Source: an uncultured Burkholderiales bacterium
GTDB lineage: Bacteria > Pseudomonadota > Gammaproteobacteria > Burkholderiales > Burkholderiaceae_C
NCBI GenBank assembly: GCA_903932865.1
Contig: CAIZHQ010000012.1
Coordinates: forward strand, 109,531-173,530
Direction: 5' to 3'
Length of the DNA stretch: 64,000 bases
The stretch's first letter is position 1. Each line of letters starts with the position of its first letter. Of the stretch, positions 33,389 through 42,163 are shown one piece after another. The notes below the pieces were generated by a model that was not told where the DNA came from, searched no databases, and saw nothing but the letters and a program-made list of their open reading frames with translations. The position numbers and the translations under genes are program-made.

Positions 33389-34342
33389 TCATAGTTTCAA
33401 GCGATAAAGTCCATGTCGCCGCTGTCGGATGACCAGCTTCTCGTATGCATGAAGCGGGCCTTCATATTTAGGGTCACCACGATTGGATGTTTTTAACTTG
33501 AAAACATCCATTGGCTTTTCGCTGGCTAGACCGGCTTGCCGCATGAGAAATTCCGCCGACTGTAACTGGTGTCGGTACGCCCAAAGCGAGGCAAACAATC
33601 TGGCCTGAGCGTCGGTCAAGCGAATGGGCCCATGTGGCCAGCCATCCAAATGTACCCAAGCGAAGTCATCACTGAACGGCCCATGGACAGCTGCCGGAAT
33701 GACCTTCCCGTTGGAATCGACAAGGGCGTCCGGATCGTCTCCCAGCAACCGTAGCGCCATGCCGTGCAGTGCGAAACGATCCTCCAGCTGCCACCAGGTT
33801 GCAGTTCCCTCCAGCGGATCCTGGGTCATGTGTCCCAGCGGTCTGGGTGTAATCACCCAGCTTTGGTTGCGTGGCTCGGGGCCATGAAAAATCCGTAGCC
33901 CGTGGCGCTCGACCAGATCAATCCGGCGAGCCAGAACCACCGGCCGCTTCTTGTATCGGCCAATGTCCCATACGCCGTCGACGATCGGCGATACAGCCGA
34001 ATGCGGCGCAATGTCCAGCGCGCCGCGCAACCGGCGAATCAACCATTCATCATCCAACTGCCAACTGCGCTGACTGGCCGGGTCCAGCCGAAACGGACCA
34101 CAGTCCGGGCACTGCACCATGAGGCAATCGTCATTTCGGAAGATTGGACCTCGGTACAGACCGCAAAAGGCGCACATGGCATCACTGGCGTTGATCTGGA
34201 CTGGAACAACCGCTTTGGCCTGCTTGAGGACATGCAGTGCCTGGATTTCTCCATCATGAAGACCGCTCTCCATAGAGACACCGCCTCGCACGAAAAATAG
34301 AGCCGCTAGATTGATGGCTTGCTGGTTCAACGTGATCTCCAT
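33389..34342 (-). CDS. Hypothetical zinc-ribbon protein, second gene of a LexA-box operon
   Basis: This 317-residue protein has two CxxC pairs (AFCG... and QCPDCG, near residues 57-85) that look like a zinc ribbon. It also has a helix-rich C-terminal half (TDAQARLFASLWAYRHQLQS and YEKLVIRQRRHGLYRLKL). No family was recognised. A GGAG ribosome binding site lies before the ATG, and the gene starts 9 bp after the stop of the upstream gene, so the two are one operon. Confidence 0.7.
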   Translation of the reverse strand: MEITLNQQAINLAALFFVRGGVSMESGLHDGEIQALHVLKQAKAVVPVQINASDAMCAFCGLYRGPIFRNDDCLMVQCPDCGPFRLDPASQRSWQLDDEWLIRRLRGALDIAPHSAVSPIVDGVWDIGRYKKRPVVLARRIDLVERHGLRIFHGPEPRNQSWVITPRPLGHMTQDPLEGTATWWQLEDRFALHGMALRLLGDDPDALVDSNGKVIPAAVHGPFSDDFAWVHLDGWPHGPIRLTDAQARLFASLWAYRHQLQSAEFLMRQAGLASEKPMDVFKLKTSNRGDPKYEGPLHAYEKLVIRQRRHGLYRLKL

Positions 34343-34351
34343 TCAAGCTCC

Positions 34352-35593
34352 TCACTCAAACAAGCCACCAACCAGAACCTTTTGCTTCGCAGCCTCTGGA
34401 TCAGGTTGGAGCACCTGCTGCCCTTTGAGGATGCCCAACTGCACCAGATAACCCTCGAGTTGAGATCGGAGCTTTTCATCGAACTTGTGCAGGTTCAGGC
34501 GTCCCTTGCTTGTGATCTCAACACTGACCACCGGACGGCGGCTCTTGCCCTGCAAGGGTGCGAGGTAAAAATTGAGCACCGCCGCCTGGATCAACCAACC
34601 CCGAGTGAGCGGGTTTTCTGAGCCAAAGTAGTCGGCAAGCAGATCAGTCACGCAGCGCTGATCGCTGGCTGCACTGGCGGTGCATTCCATCTTGAGCTGA
34701 CCACAGCCACTAACAACGGTCACACTCTTGACCTGCAGGCCGACGAAACCGTCATCTATCGCCTGCGGAATATTCATACCCAAGCGCAAGTTGGACAAAT
34801 TAAGCCGAGGTGTTTGGATTCGCTGCGCATCGGCATCCACGCCCAATAAGTGCCGAGCAAATGCCTCGCACAGCATGGCGTGGTACTTAGCTCCACCCCG
34901 GATGATGGTGCGGGCCACACCGGTGGCCTGGGCGTACTCGAGAACCATGTGAATATTCGGACTGCCTACCCTACGTTGCAGTTGACTGCCCTCGAACTCC
35001 AACTTGGCCGTGGCCAGGTCCTTGGCGTGGATCGAGATCAATTGCGTGCCGCGTACCCGATCCAGCACATTGACCACGCAAACCTCACCGCACCCCAACT
35101 CCCGCTGGTAGAACCCTTTGATGGAATCGCTAAACGCGGCAATCGACGCCTCGTCGCGTTTGATGGGATGCTTGATTCCCAGATCGTGCTGTTGGGCTTG
35201 CTGACCGTGATGATCCAGGTATTCGATCTCGGCAGCCGCTTCATACAGCGCAGGGTGATTGACATATAGCCAGAACGCCCGGTGCAAGTCGCTCTTGCAA
35301 GCGATCAGCCCCATCAATTCCGTCGGTCGGTCATGCGCGGCCTGAAACATGGCCTGCTTACCCAAGGGGTGGGCCAGCAGCGTGCTGGCGTGCAAACCGG
35401 CCACGATGCGGTCACGCATGGCGGCATTCGGATGCATCTGAATCAACCCAACCAAGCTCTTGGAGGCTTGGACCGAGTCATGCCAGATCCACCCCTCGGG
35501 CAAAGGCATAGTGTGCCGCTCGATGAAGGTTTTGAGGGTGTCGTCGACAGGCAGGTTCAGCAGTATGTCGGCGTAGGTCTGAGGGCGGCTCAT
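34352..35593 (-). CDS. Hypothetical protein, first gene of a LexA-box operon
   Basis: From the ATG at 35593 (AAAGGAGACAACGA before it) the protein has 413 residues and opens MSRPQTYADILLNLPVDDTL. Segments include IACKSDLHRAFWLYVNHPAL and GGAKYHAMLCEAFARHLLG. It has no signal peptide, membrane segment or clear enzyme motif, and no family was recognised. The in-frame region upstream of this ATG crosses the promoter and is not coding. The likely SOS-type promoter upstream suggests that it is made on DNA damage or prophage induction. Confidence 0.75.
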   Translation of the reverse strand: MSRPQTYADILLNLPVDDTLKTFIERHTMPLPEGWIWHDSVQASKSLVGLIQMHPNAAMRDRIVAGLHASTLLAHPLGKQAMFQAAHDRPTELMGLIACKSDLHRAFWLYVNHPALYEAAAEIEYLDHHGQQAQQHDLGIKHPIKRDEASIAAFSDSIKGFYQRELGCGEVCVVNVLDRVRGTQLISIHAKDLATAKLEFEGSQLQRRVGSPNIHMVLEYAQATGVARTIIRGGAKYHAMLCEAFARHLLGVDADAQRIQTPRLNLSNLRLGMNIPQAIDDGFVGLQVKSVTVVSGCGQLKMECTASAASDQRCVTDLLADYFGSENPLTRGWLIQAAVLNFYLAPLQGKSRRPVVSVEITSKGRLNLHKFDEKLRSQLEGYLVQLGILKGQQVLQPDPEAAKQKVLVGGLFE

Positions 35594-35686
35594 TCGTTGT
35601 CTCCTTTGTTGTTGTTTGTCTCGGCAATGAGGCGTCTCAGCCCCTGATCTGAAGACCTGGGACTTGGGATGAGTTTTGCCGGATTG

Positions 35687-35721
35687 CTGGATAAATATAC
35701 AGCTTTTTACAGGTTTGTCAA
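35687..35721 (-). promoter_or_regulatory. Sigma-70 promoter overlapped by a LexA-like box
   Basis: On the minus strand TTGACA (35716-35721) and TATATT (35694-35699) are 16 bases apart, a near-consensus sigma-70 promoter for the gene starting at 35593. The sequence CTGTATATTTATCCAG (35687-35702) covers the -10. It matches the LexA consensus CTGT-N8-ACAG at all but one base (C for A in the last ACAG). Repression and SOS induction are inferred. Confidence 0.65.
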
Positions 35722-35883
35722 AAGCACTCATGCAAGCCGCTTGGCTGCTGATACCGGCTCTAAAAGTCCAGGATTTATGCGGGATTCCAGCTCGTGACCC
35801 CCATTGGCCCGCCAAAACACGTTACCTCTGGAGGGGCTCACTCATACGATTTGTGGACGGTTTTTTCACCAAATCCCCTACCC

Positions 35884-36123
35884 ATGACAGATCACCTGAA
35901 CCCCTCCACAAACCACCTCGGCAAGCGCTCCGAAAAGAGCGGATTTCTGTCCCTGTCGCAGATCAGCGAACTGATGGCTCAAGGTGCTGTCAGTCAACAC
36001 CAAATCCTGAGTGAAGCCCACAGCAGTCAGGTTTACGCCACTGAGCTGGACGAGTTCGTGGACTTCCATGCCTGGCAGAGCGTGAATGTGAACCCGTCTA
36101 AAGAACAAGGAGTTCACCCATGA
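35884..36123 (+). CDS. Small protein at the head of the recombinase operon
   Basis: This 79-residue protein has FLSLSQISELMAQGAVSQHQ in its centre, which reads as a helical, possibly DNA-binding element. No family was recognised. Its stop overlaps the DUF2924 start by 4 bp (ATGA), so it is a coupled member of the recombinase operon and may regulate it. Confidence 0.55.
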   Translation: MTDHLNPSTNHLGKRSEKSGFLSLSQISELMAQGAVSQHQILSEAHSSQVYATELDEFVDFHAWQSVNVNPSKEQGVHP

Positions 36124-36602
36124 AAACACGATCCATCACCCCGCGCGAGCAGCGCAGCCTCGATCAACTTAATGCCATCCAGAACAAGGTTTTAGCCCTC
36201 GATGCCTTAAAGATGCCTGATCTCTGGAAGGTCTGGGATGTGCACTTTCCGCGCCGTCCAATTCATCCCAACCGCAAATTCATGACCGCTCGTCTGTCAC
36301 ACCGATTTCAAGAGTTAGCCTTTGGCACATTGCCCCAGTCGACCCGAGAAAGGTTGGCCGACTACGGCAAGCAGCTCTCCAAGATCAAAAGCAAAACCCC
36401 ACTCAAAGCGGTGGCCATGCCCGGCGCAACACTGGTGCGGGAATTCGATGGCAAGCAATACCGGGTTGAGGTGTTGGCAGACGGCCGCTACGAATACAAC
36501 CGGCAAATTTATGGAAGCTTGTCCGCCATCGCCAAGACCATCACTGGAACACATTGGTCTGGACCTGCTTTCTTCGGCCTCAAAGCCAAGGAGGGAGCAT
36601 GA
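36120..36602 (+). CDS. DUF2924 protein of the serine-recombinase module
   Basis: This 160-residue protein has RFQELAFGTLPQSTRERLAD followed by GATLVREFDGKQYRVEVLAD and a C-terminal GSLSAIAKTITGTHWSGPAF. Those blocks define DUF2924, a family almost always found directly before a large serine recombinase. The role is unknown, perhaps directing or assisting recombination. It overlaps the recombinase start by 4 bp. Confidence 0.93.
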   Translation: MKTRSITPREQRSLDQLNAIQNKVLALDALKMPDLWKVWDVHFPRRPIHPNRKFMTARLSHRFQELAFGTLPQSTRERLADYGKQLSKIKSKTPLKAVAMPGATLVREFDGKQYRVEVLADGRYEYNRQIYGSLSAIAKTITGTHWSGPAFFGLKAKEGA

Positions 36603-37942
36603 GCATGTCGACACCAAAACGATGTGCGGTTTACTGCCGCGTGTCCTCTGACGAACGACTGGACCAATCGTTTAACTCCATCGATGCACAACGCGAATCT
36701 GGCTTGTCCCACGTCATCAGCCAACGCAATGAGGGCTGGGTCCCAGTACAGGACACCTACGAGGATCCAGGCTACTCAGGCGGGAATATGGAGCGCCCGG
36801 GTCTCAAGCGCTTAATGGCTGACATCAAGGCAGGCAAGGTGGACATGGTGGTGGTCTACAAGATCGACCGTCTCTCCCGCTCTCTGGCTGACTTCGCCAA
36901 GATGGTGGAGGTCTTTGACAAGCACCAGGTCAGCTTCAGCTCGGTGACCCAGCAGATCAACTCAGCCACATCAACCGGGCGCCTGATGCTCAACATGCTG
37001 CTGTCATTTGCTCAGTTCGAGCGCGAAGTGACCGGCGAGCGCATCCGCGACAAGATTGCAGCCTCCAAGCGTAAGGGCCTCTGGATGGGTGGTGTGGTGC
37101 CGCTAGGTTACAGGGTGGAAGACCGCCAGCTTCTGATTGACCCGCAGGAGTCTGAAACCGTGAACTGGATCTTTGACACATATGTCAGCACAGGCTCCAC
37201 CACGCTCATGGTCCAGCAAATGAAAGAGCAGAACCGCTTGACGAAATCGGGACGACACTTTTGCAAGCAATCACTTCACAAAGTCCTGAAAAACCGGGTG
37301 TATCTCGGCATGATTTCTCACAAGGGACAGTTTTACGCTGGGGCCCATCAGCCATTGGTTGACCAGGCCAAATGGGACTGCGTGCAACAACTTATGGCGC
37401 GTACTAGCGAGGCCAAGAACCAGGCCACCTGGGCCATGAAGGCGCGCACCGAGTTTCTGTTGCGTGGTCTGATCTACAGTCCTGGCGGTGACCTGTATCT
37501 GCCAATGGCCACACAAAAGAAATCTGGGAAGGTCTATCGGTACTACGTGCACAACAAAAAGATGCACGAAGGTGCAAGCCAGAGCAGCATTCCGAACCAA
37601 CCGGCAGAACCCCTCGAACAAGAGGTGACCAAGCAGGTGCTGGATTTCCTGCGCTCGGGCACGATGCTCACCCAATACTGGCATCGCATTCAGTCCATCA
37701 ACCCCGGCATTGCAGAACCGCAGGCGGTCGTGCTCGTCTTGCAGCGCACCGCAAAGATCTGGGACAACTACTTTGATCAGGTGAAAAGTCACATCATCCG
37801 AAGCCTGGTGGAACGGATCACGCTGCATGAGGACGATACGGTTGAAGTCAGCTGGCGCACAGATAACTGGATATCTCTGCTGGAGACCATGAAGCCCAAA
37901 ACAGTCGGCGCAGAGTTACTGGAAGTGGAGATGCCCGCATGA
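36599..37942 (+). CDS. Large serine recombinase (probable element integrase)
   Basis: From the ATG at 36599 the protein has 447 residues. The resolvase domain has the catalytic serine S16 in YCRVSSDE, and YKIDRLSRSLADF and EREVTGERIRDKI follow. The recombinase domain (about residues 160-280) is present. In the place of the usual cysteine zinc ribbon it has LIYSPGGDLYLPMATQ and YRYYVHNKK, so the zinc cysteines are missing, as is common in the DUF2924-linked group. It probably integrates and excises the element. It is much shorter than phiC31-type integrases. Confidence 0.92.
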   Translation: MSMSTPKRCAVYCRVSSDERLDQSFNSIDAQRESGLSHVISQRNEGWVPVQDTYEDPGYSGGNMERPGLKRLMADIKAGKVDMVVVYKIDRLSRSLADFAKMVEVFDKHQVSFSSVTQQINSATSTGRLMLNMLLSFAQFEREVTGERIRDKIAASKRKGLWMGGVVPLGYRVEDRQLLIDPQESETVNWIFDTYVSTGSTTLMVQQMKEQNRLTKSGRHFCKQSLHKVLKNRVYLGMISHKGQFYAGAHQPLVDQAKWDCVQQLMARTSEAKNQATWAMKARTEFLLRGLIYSPGGDLYLPMATQKKSGKVYRYYVHNKKMHEGASQSSIPNQPAEPLEQEVTKQVLDFLRSGTMLTQYWHRIQSINPGIAEPQAVVLVLQRTAKIWDNYFDQVKSHIIRSLVERITLHEDDTVEVSWRTDNWISLLETMKPKTVGAELLEVEMPA

Positions 37943-38376
37943 GCGAGACGACCACCAGCGACGACATGAGCGGTAACACATTTCGGATCACCACGCGCAC
38001 CCCCTTCAAGCTCAAGCGCCGTCCAGGCATCAAATCAGTTGTGATGGCATCCGAAACGGCTGAGGGTAAATTGAATGGCGAGTGCATGGACAAGAGCAGC
38101 CAAATTGCCTTGTTCCAGGGACTCGCTCGGGCCCACTACTGGCAACGGCTTTTAGATACTGGCGAAGTCCGCAGCGGCTCAGAAATTGCCAAACTGGAAG
38201 GGCTTGACCCGAGCACAGTCAATGAACTGCTACGGCTGACGCTACTGGATCCATCGTTGGTGATGGACATCCTTGAAGGGAAACAGACACAGCAGATCAG
38301 CATGATGTGGTTCACACGCAATGCGCTCCCCAATCTGTGGCATGAGCAGTTATCGCGTAATCCTCTATCAAGGTAG
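37939..38376 (+). CDS. Recombinase-associated HTH-like protein
   Basis: This 145-residue protein has RSGSEIAKLEGLDPSTVNEL followed by LRLTLLDPSLVMDILEGKQT and a C-terminal ALPNLWHEQ. It resembles the ParB/KorB-like helix-turn-helix protein that commonly follows DUF2924-linked recombinases. Overlap with the recombinase stop is 4 bp. DNA binding is inferred, and a role in guiding recombination is speculative. It is the last recognised gene of the mobile element. Confidence 0.7.
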   Translation: MSETTTSDDMSGNTFRITTRTPFKLKRRPGIKSVVMASETAEGKLNGECMDKSSQIALFQGLARAHYWQRLLDTGEVRSGSEIAKLEGLDPSTVNELLRLTLLDPSLVMDILEGKQTQQISMMWFTRNALPNLWHEQLSRNPLSR

Positions 38377-38729
38377 TCTGTCGCGAAAGACTCAAATCGA
38401 CCCATAGCGGCCGTTGGACCTATTGGTTGACTGAACGGTTTGTCACGAAAGCAGTCGTTCACTGATTTTTATTTTCAGGTCCGAAATAGAAAATTGCTCG
38501 ATAATTTTTCTTCTCCAAAGCAGTCACGGCAACGATCATTTTCTAGAAATCGCTCACTCGCCAGTCGCTGTTAATTTTTTTGAATTGGCAACAACGACGT
38601 TCTGATCTGCAGACATTGAGTCGAAAGTGTCGCCAGAATTGCCATGTGCAAGAGAGCACCCACTGCCTAATAATCAGTGAAATCAAAACGGCAATTCAGG
38701 TCAGACATGGGCGTCCGGATATGCTCTTT
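38377..38729. other. Intergenic region at the element/chromosome border, no gene seen
   Basis: This 353-bp AT-richer stretch holds no convincing reading frame. It contains the imperfect direct repeat TGTCGCGAAAG (38381)/TGTCACGAAAG (38440) and the motif AGCGGCCGTT, which resembles a segment at about 49.1 kb. It is the expected place for the right attachment site, but the left end is outside the window, so no core can be named. Confidence 0.4.
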
Positions 38730-39374
38730 TTAGTTCGCTTTAAGCGGTAGTCCGATTAAATGCGAGAGTTCTTCTAGCGCCAAACCAGGCACCGTATCGA
38801 TCAACACCAGCCCTTGCGGTGTGCATGCTAGCGTGGCCAAGTCGGTGTAAACCCGTTTCACACAGGCTATGCCAGTCAGCGGGTAGGTGCAGGCCTGTAC
38901 CAGTTTGCTTTGTCCTTGCTTAGTCAGCAAATCCATCATCACCCAGGTCTGCTTAGCACCAATTGCCAGGTCCATAGCTCCGCCCACGGCCGGAATGGCG
39001 TCGGGCTCACCGGTGTGCCAATTGGCCAGATCACCCGTAGCACTGACCTGGAAAGCGCCCAACACGCAAATGTCCAGGTGCCCGCCACGCATCATGGCAA
39101 AGCTGTCGGCGTGGTGAAAAAATGCACCGCCTGGCAACAAGGTGACGGGTTGTTTGCCTGCGTTGATCAGGTCGTAGTCTTCTTGCCCCTTGACTGGTGC
39201 CGGGCCCATGCCCAGGATGCCATTTTCGCTGTGCAGCAGTACTTCGCGGCTTGCAGGAATGTGGTTGGCTACCAGCGTGGGCTGGCCAATGCCCAGGTTG
39301 ACGGTGGCGCCTTCAGGAATGTCTTGCGCCACGCGGGCGGCCAATTCGTCTTTGCTGCGTCGGGTGTAGCTCAT
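38730..39374 (-). CDS. pcaJ: 3-oxoacid (3-oxoadipate/succinyl) CoA-transferase subunit B
   Basis: This 214-residue protein is a class I CoA-transferase beta subunit. The catalytic glutamate is E50 in LLHSENGILG. It moves CoA from succinyl-CoA to a 3-oxoacid such as 3-oxoadipate, a late step in aromatic breakdown. It overlaps the subunit A stop by 4 bp. The two subunits could equally be ScoA/ScoB acting on acetoacetate; the substrate cannot be decided from sequence. Confidence 0.9.
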   Translation of the reverse strand: MSYTRRSKDELAARVAQDIPEGATVNLGIGQPTLVANHIPASREVLLHSENGILGMGPAPVKGQEDYDLINAGKQPVTLLPGGAFFHHADSFAMMRGGHLDICVLGAFQVSATGDLANWHTGEPDAIPAVGGAMDLAIGAKQTWVMMDLLTKQGQSKLVQACTYPLTGIACVKRVYTDLATLACTPQGLVLIDTVPGLALEELSHLIGLPLKAN

Positions 39375-40081
39375 GCCTTGATGCCTCCGGCCTGTGTGGC
39401 CACACGGTCGATCCGGACCACCGCCTGTACAAAAATACCCGGCGTCACCACCGACTCGGGATCCAACTCGCCCAGCGCGACTTGCTCGTGCACGGTGGCC
39501 ACGGTTTTGCGTGCCGCCATGGCCATGATGGGTCCGAAGTTGCGCGCTGCCTTTCGGTAGGTGAGGTTGCCCCAGCGGTCACCGCGCTCGGCCTTGATCA
39601 AGGCCAGGTCTGCATGAATGGGCGTTTCGTAAACGTACATACGGCCATCTATTTCGCGGGTTTCCTTGGGCGAACCATCGGCGTGTTTGGCCAGCTCGGT
39701 GCCGTAACCCGTGGGCGTGAAAAAGCCGCCAATGCCCGCGCCTGCGGCCCGGATGCGCTCGGCCAGATTGCCTTGCGGCACCAACTCCAATTCGACCTGA
39801 CCAGAGCGGTACAGGCCATCAAACACATACGAGTCGGTTTGTCTGGGAAAGCTGCAAATGATCTTACGTACCCGCCCCGCCTTGAGCAACGCTGCTAGGC
39901 CCTGTTCTGCATTGCCCGCGTTGTTATTCACCACAATAAGATCTCGGGCGCCCTGAGCAATCAGGCCGTCGATGAGTTCATCCGGAATGCCGGCCGTGCC
40001 GAAACCGCCAATCATGACGGTTGCACCGTCGGCGGTGCCTGACAGCGCTTCACTAACTGAAGAAACGAATTTGTTGATCAT
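39371..40081 (-). CDS. pcaI: 3-oxoacid (3-oxoadipate/succinyl) CoA-transferase subunit A
   Basis: This 236-residue protein is the alpha subunit. It has the CoA-binding glycine motif IGGFGTAGIPDELIDGL and GGFFTPTGYGTELAKHADG. It pairs with subunit B to form the transferase. It follows the Bug protein gene by about 180 bp, a gap with no gene, so it may have its own promoter. Its strand and context suggest use in the aromatic-degradation route encoded upstream. Confidence 0.9.
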   Translation of the reverse strand: MINKFVSSVSEALSGTADGATVMIGGFGTAGIPDELIDGLIAQGARDLIVVNNNAGNAEQGLAALLKAGRVRKIICSFPRQTDSYVFDGLYRSGQVELELVPQGNLAERIRAAGAGIGGFFTPTGYGTELAKHADGSPKETREIDGRMYVYETPIHADLALIKAERGDRWGNLTYRKAARNFGPIMAMAARKTVATVHEQVALGELDPESVVTPGIFVQAVVRIDRVATQAGGIKA

Positions 40082-40261
40082 GACTTATGCGCCCCAATTA
40101 AGCTTAGCGAGCATGTCCATTTCTGCACAGCTCTTGGCATCTATTCAAAGACGCTTTCGGGACTTTTAAAACTAATTTATGGTTCAAGTGCTGGTCATCC
40201 TCAACTCTTTGGACAAGGAGAGCGGTTATGCCGGACATGGCGTTCATTTATGCAGGGATTG

Positions 40262-41239
40262 TTATAAGCCGAGCCGCTTCAGGGTTGCAGCTTTGGATTG
40301 ACTGTCTTGGCGTAGCCGAGCCTCAAATCCACTGGCGGGCTTGAAATCAATGACCTGATTGGCGCGCTGAGCCCAGTCCCTGTAACTGCTCGACTGAATT
40401 GCTTTTTCGCAGCCTGACTCAAGCACATTGACCACATCGATGGGCGTGGAGGCAGGCACGAGAAGTCCTCCAAAGCTCAGCTGCACCACAGGCACACCCA
40501 CTTCAGTCAACGTGGGCACTTGCGGGAATGCGGGGTGACGCTTGTCGGCATAAACAGCCAACAATCGCAGGCTTCCTGCCTGCAACTGCGGGTTGATGGA
40601 GCTGGCCAGCAAGGCTCCGAAACTCAGGCGTCCCGCCAGCAGGTCCTGCAGCATGGGCGCATCGCCTTTGTAGGGCACATGGGTGAGATCGATTTTGGCC
40701 GAGGCCTCAATGTCCGAGGTCCCGAGATGAGGAATCGAGCCTGTTCCCGATGTGCCATAACTGACCTGCCCAGGTTGGCGGGCTGCGTCTAGCAGCAAGT
40801 CGCTCAGCGACTTGTAAGGTGAACTGGCAGTGACAGCAATGGCAAAAATGTTGTCGAAGACTTGGCAAACCGGTTTGAACGAACCGAGCTGGTAATTGAT
40901 TGTCTTGATTCGGTGAGGTTCACTGGTCAGGGAAACGGCTGGCGTGAACGCCAATGTGTATCCGTCAGCCTTTGCGCTCGCCACCGTTTGCAAACCGATG
41001 GTTCCGGCCGCGCCATCGCGGTTGATCACGCTCACGGGCTGACGCAGCACTTCGGATAACGCTTGCGCAAACTGGCGGGCATTGGCGTCCAGTCCCCCGC
41101 CAGCTGCGAATGGAACCACGAATTGAAGGGGCCGAACCGGAAAAGGTTCAGCCGCCCATGTGAGGGCGCTGGCCGCCAGCCCCCCTGCGGCCACGCCACA
41201 GGCCAAGTGTCGCAATAGCCATTGGAGGTACTTTTTCAC
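40262..41239 (-). CDS. Bug/TctC-type substrate-binding protein
   Basis: From the GTG at 41239 (AGGAA before it) the protein has 325 residues, with a basic start and a hydrophobic signal (LACGVAAGGLAASALTWAAE). The mature start reads FPVRPLQFVVPFAAGGGLDA, the Bug hallmark, and GTSGTGSIPHLG follows. Such periplasmic proteins feed tripartite tricarboxylate transporters, but no TctA/TctB genes are in the window, as is usual for orphan Bug proteins of Burkholderiales. The ligand is probably an acidic aromatic or its breakdown product (inference). Confidence 0.9.
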   Translation of the reverse strand: MKKYLQWLLRHLACGVAAGGLAASALTWAAEPFPVRPLQFVVPFAAGGGLDANARQFAQALSEVLRQPVSVINRDGAAGTIGLQTVASAKADGYTLAFTPAVSLTSEPHRIKTINYQLGSFKPVCQVFDNIFAIAVTASSPYKSLSDLLLDAARQPGQVSYGTSGTGSIPHLGTSDIEASAKIDLTHVPYKGDAPMLQDLLAGRLSFGALLASSINPQLQAGSLRLLAVYADKRHPAFPQVPTLTEVGVPVVQLSFGGLLVPASTPIDVVNVLESGCEKAIQSSSYRDWAQRANQVIDFKPASGFEARLRQDSQSKAATLKRLGL

Positions 41240-41279
41240 ATTGTTTCCTGTAGTGCAGCGAGAAGTTGGATTGCCGAGT

Positions 41280-42131
41280 TCAAGCGTCGTCGCGGATGCC
41301 GTTGCGCAGCGTGCCAATAGCATCCACCACGATCTCGCACACGTCGCCGGGCTTCATGAAAACCTGAGGCGTGCGTTTGTTGCCCACACCGCCAGGGGTA
41401 CCGGTCACGATCACGTCACCGGGCGAAAGCGGAATGAAGGTGGAAATGTAGGCGATCTGGCGCGGGATGCTGTGGATCATTTTGTCGGTGGTGGTGTCTT
41501 GCAAAATCTGACCGTTGAGCACTGTTTGCACACGCATCACTTGGGCTGGAGCGATCTCATCGCTGGTCACCATCCAGGGACCGAAGCCACCTGTTTTGTA
41601 GAAGTTTTTACCCGGTGTCCACTGCGACGTAGCAACTTGCCAGTCCCGCACCGAGCCGTCGTTGTAGCAGCTGTAGCCCGCAATGTGGTTCCAGGCGTCT
41701 TCTTCTTTGATACGGCGCCCGCCCTTGCCAATGATCACGGCAATTTCTGCCTCGTAGTCCAGTCGATGCGATTCGGGTGGACGCACGATGTCTTGACCGT
41801 GCGCGACTTGGGAGTCGGCCAGGCGCAAGAAAATCACCGGGGTTTCTGTCACTTCCCGACCTGTTTCGAGCACATGCTCGCCGTAGTTCAAACCGATGCA
41901 AAAGATCTGACCGGGGTTGGGTATGACGGGCAACAATTGCAACTGCGAAAACTTCAGCGTCGGCTTGTGCGTCTTGGCCATGTCGGCCGCTGCTGCAAAC
42001 AGGTTTTGAGCAATCAAAGATTTCAGGTCTGGGGCTTGCGCGCCCAGCAGTGGGGTGAGGTCCAGCACATCGTCGCCATTGACAATGCCATAGGAGGGCG
42101 CACCTTCGTTCAGGAAGCTAATGAGTTTCAT
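41280..42131 (-). CDS. Fumarylacetoacetate hydrolase (FAH) family protein
   Basis: This 283-residue protein has the FAH fold with the metal ligands in the DYEAEIAVIIGKGG block, and FCIGLNYGEHVLETGRE, VTGTPGGVG near the C-terminus. It probably cleaves or hydrates a ring-fission product, such as a 2-keto acid, after extradiol cleavage. It lies between the Bug gene and IclR gene on the same strand. A different FAH protein (56.6 kb) serves the second cluster. Confidence 0.9.
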   Translation of the reverse strand: MKLISFLNEGAPSYGIVNGDDVLDLTPLLGAQAPDLKSLIAQNLFAAAADMAKTHKPTLKFSQLQLLPVIPNPGQIFCIGLNYGEHVLETGREVTETPVIFLRLADSQVAHGQDIVRPPESHRLDYEAEIAVIIGKGGRRIKEEDAWNHIAGYSCYNDGSVRDWQVATSQWTPGKNFYKTGGFGPWMVTSDEIAPAQVMRVQTVLNGQILQDTTTDKMIHSIPRQIAYISTFIPLSPGDVIVTGTPGGVGNKRTPQVFMKPGDVCEIVVDAIGTLRNGIRDDA

Positions 42132-42163
42132 GGGAGTCTTTCTTTCAAATGATGGTGGGAAAT

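Noticed and set aside
35593..35815. Upstream in-frame extension of the 34352-35593 gene
   Set aside because: It would run through the sigma-70 promoter and LexA-like box, and the ATG at 35593 has a strong ribosome binding site.
40226..40342. A short plus-strand frame with a GGAG site in the gap before the Bug gene end
   Set aside because: It is only about 38 codons, ends antisense inside the Bug gene and matches nothing known.
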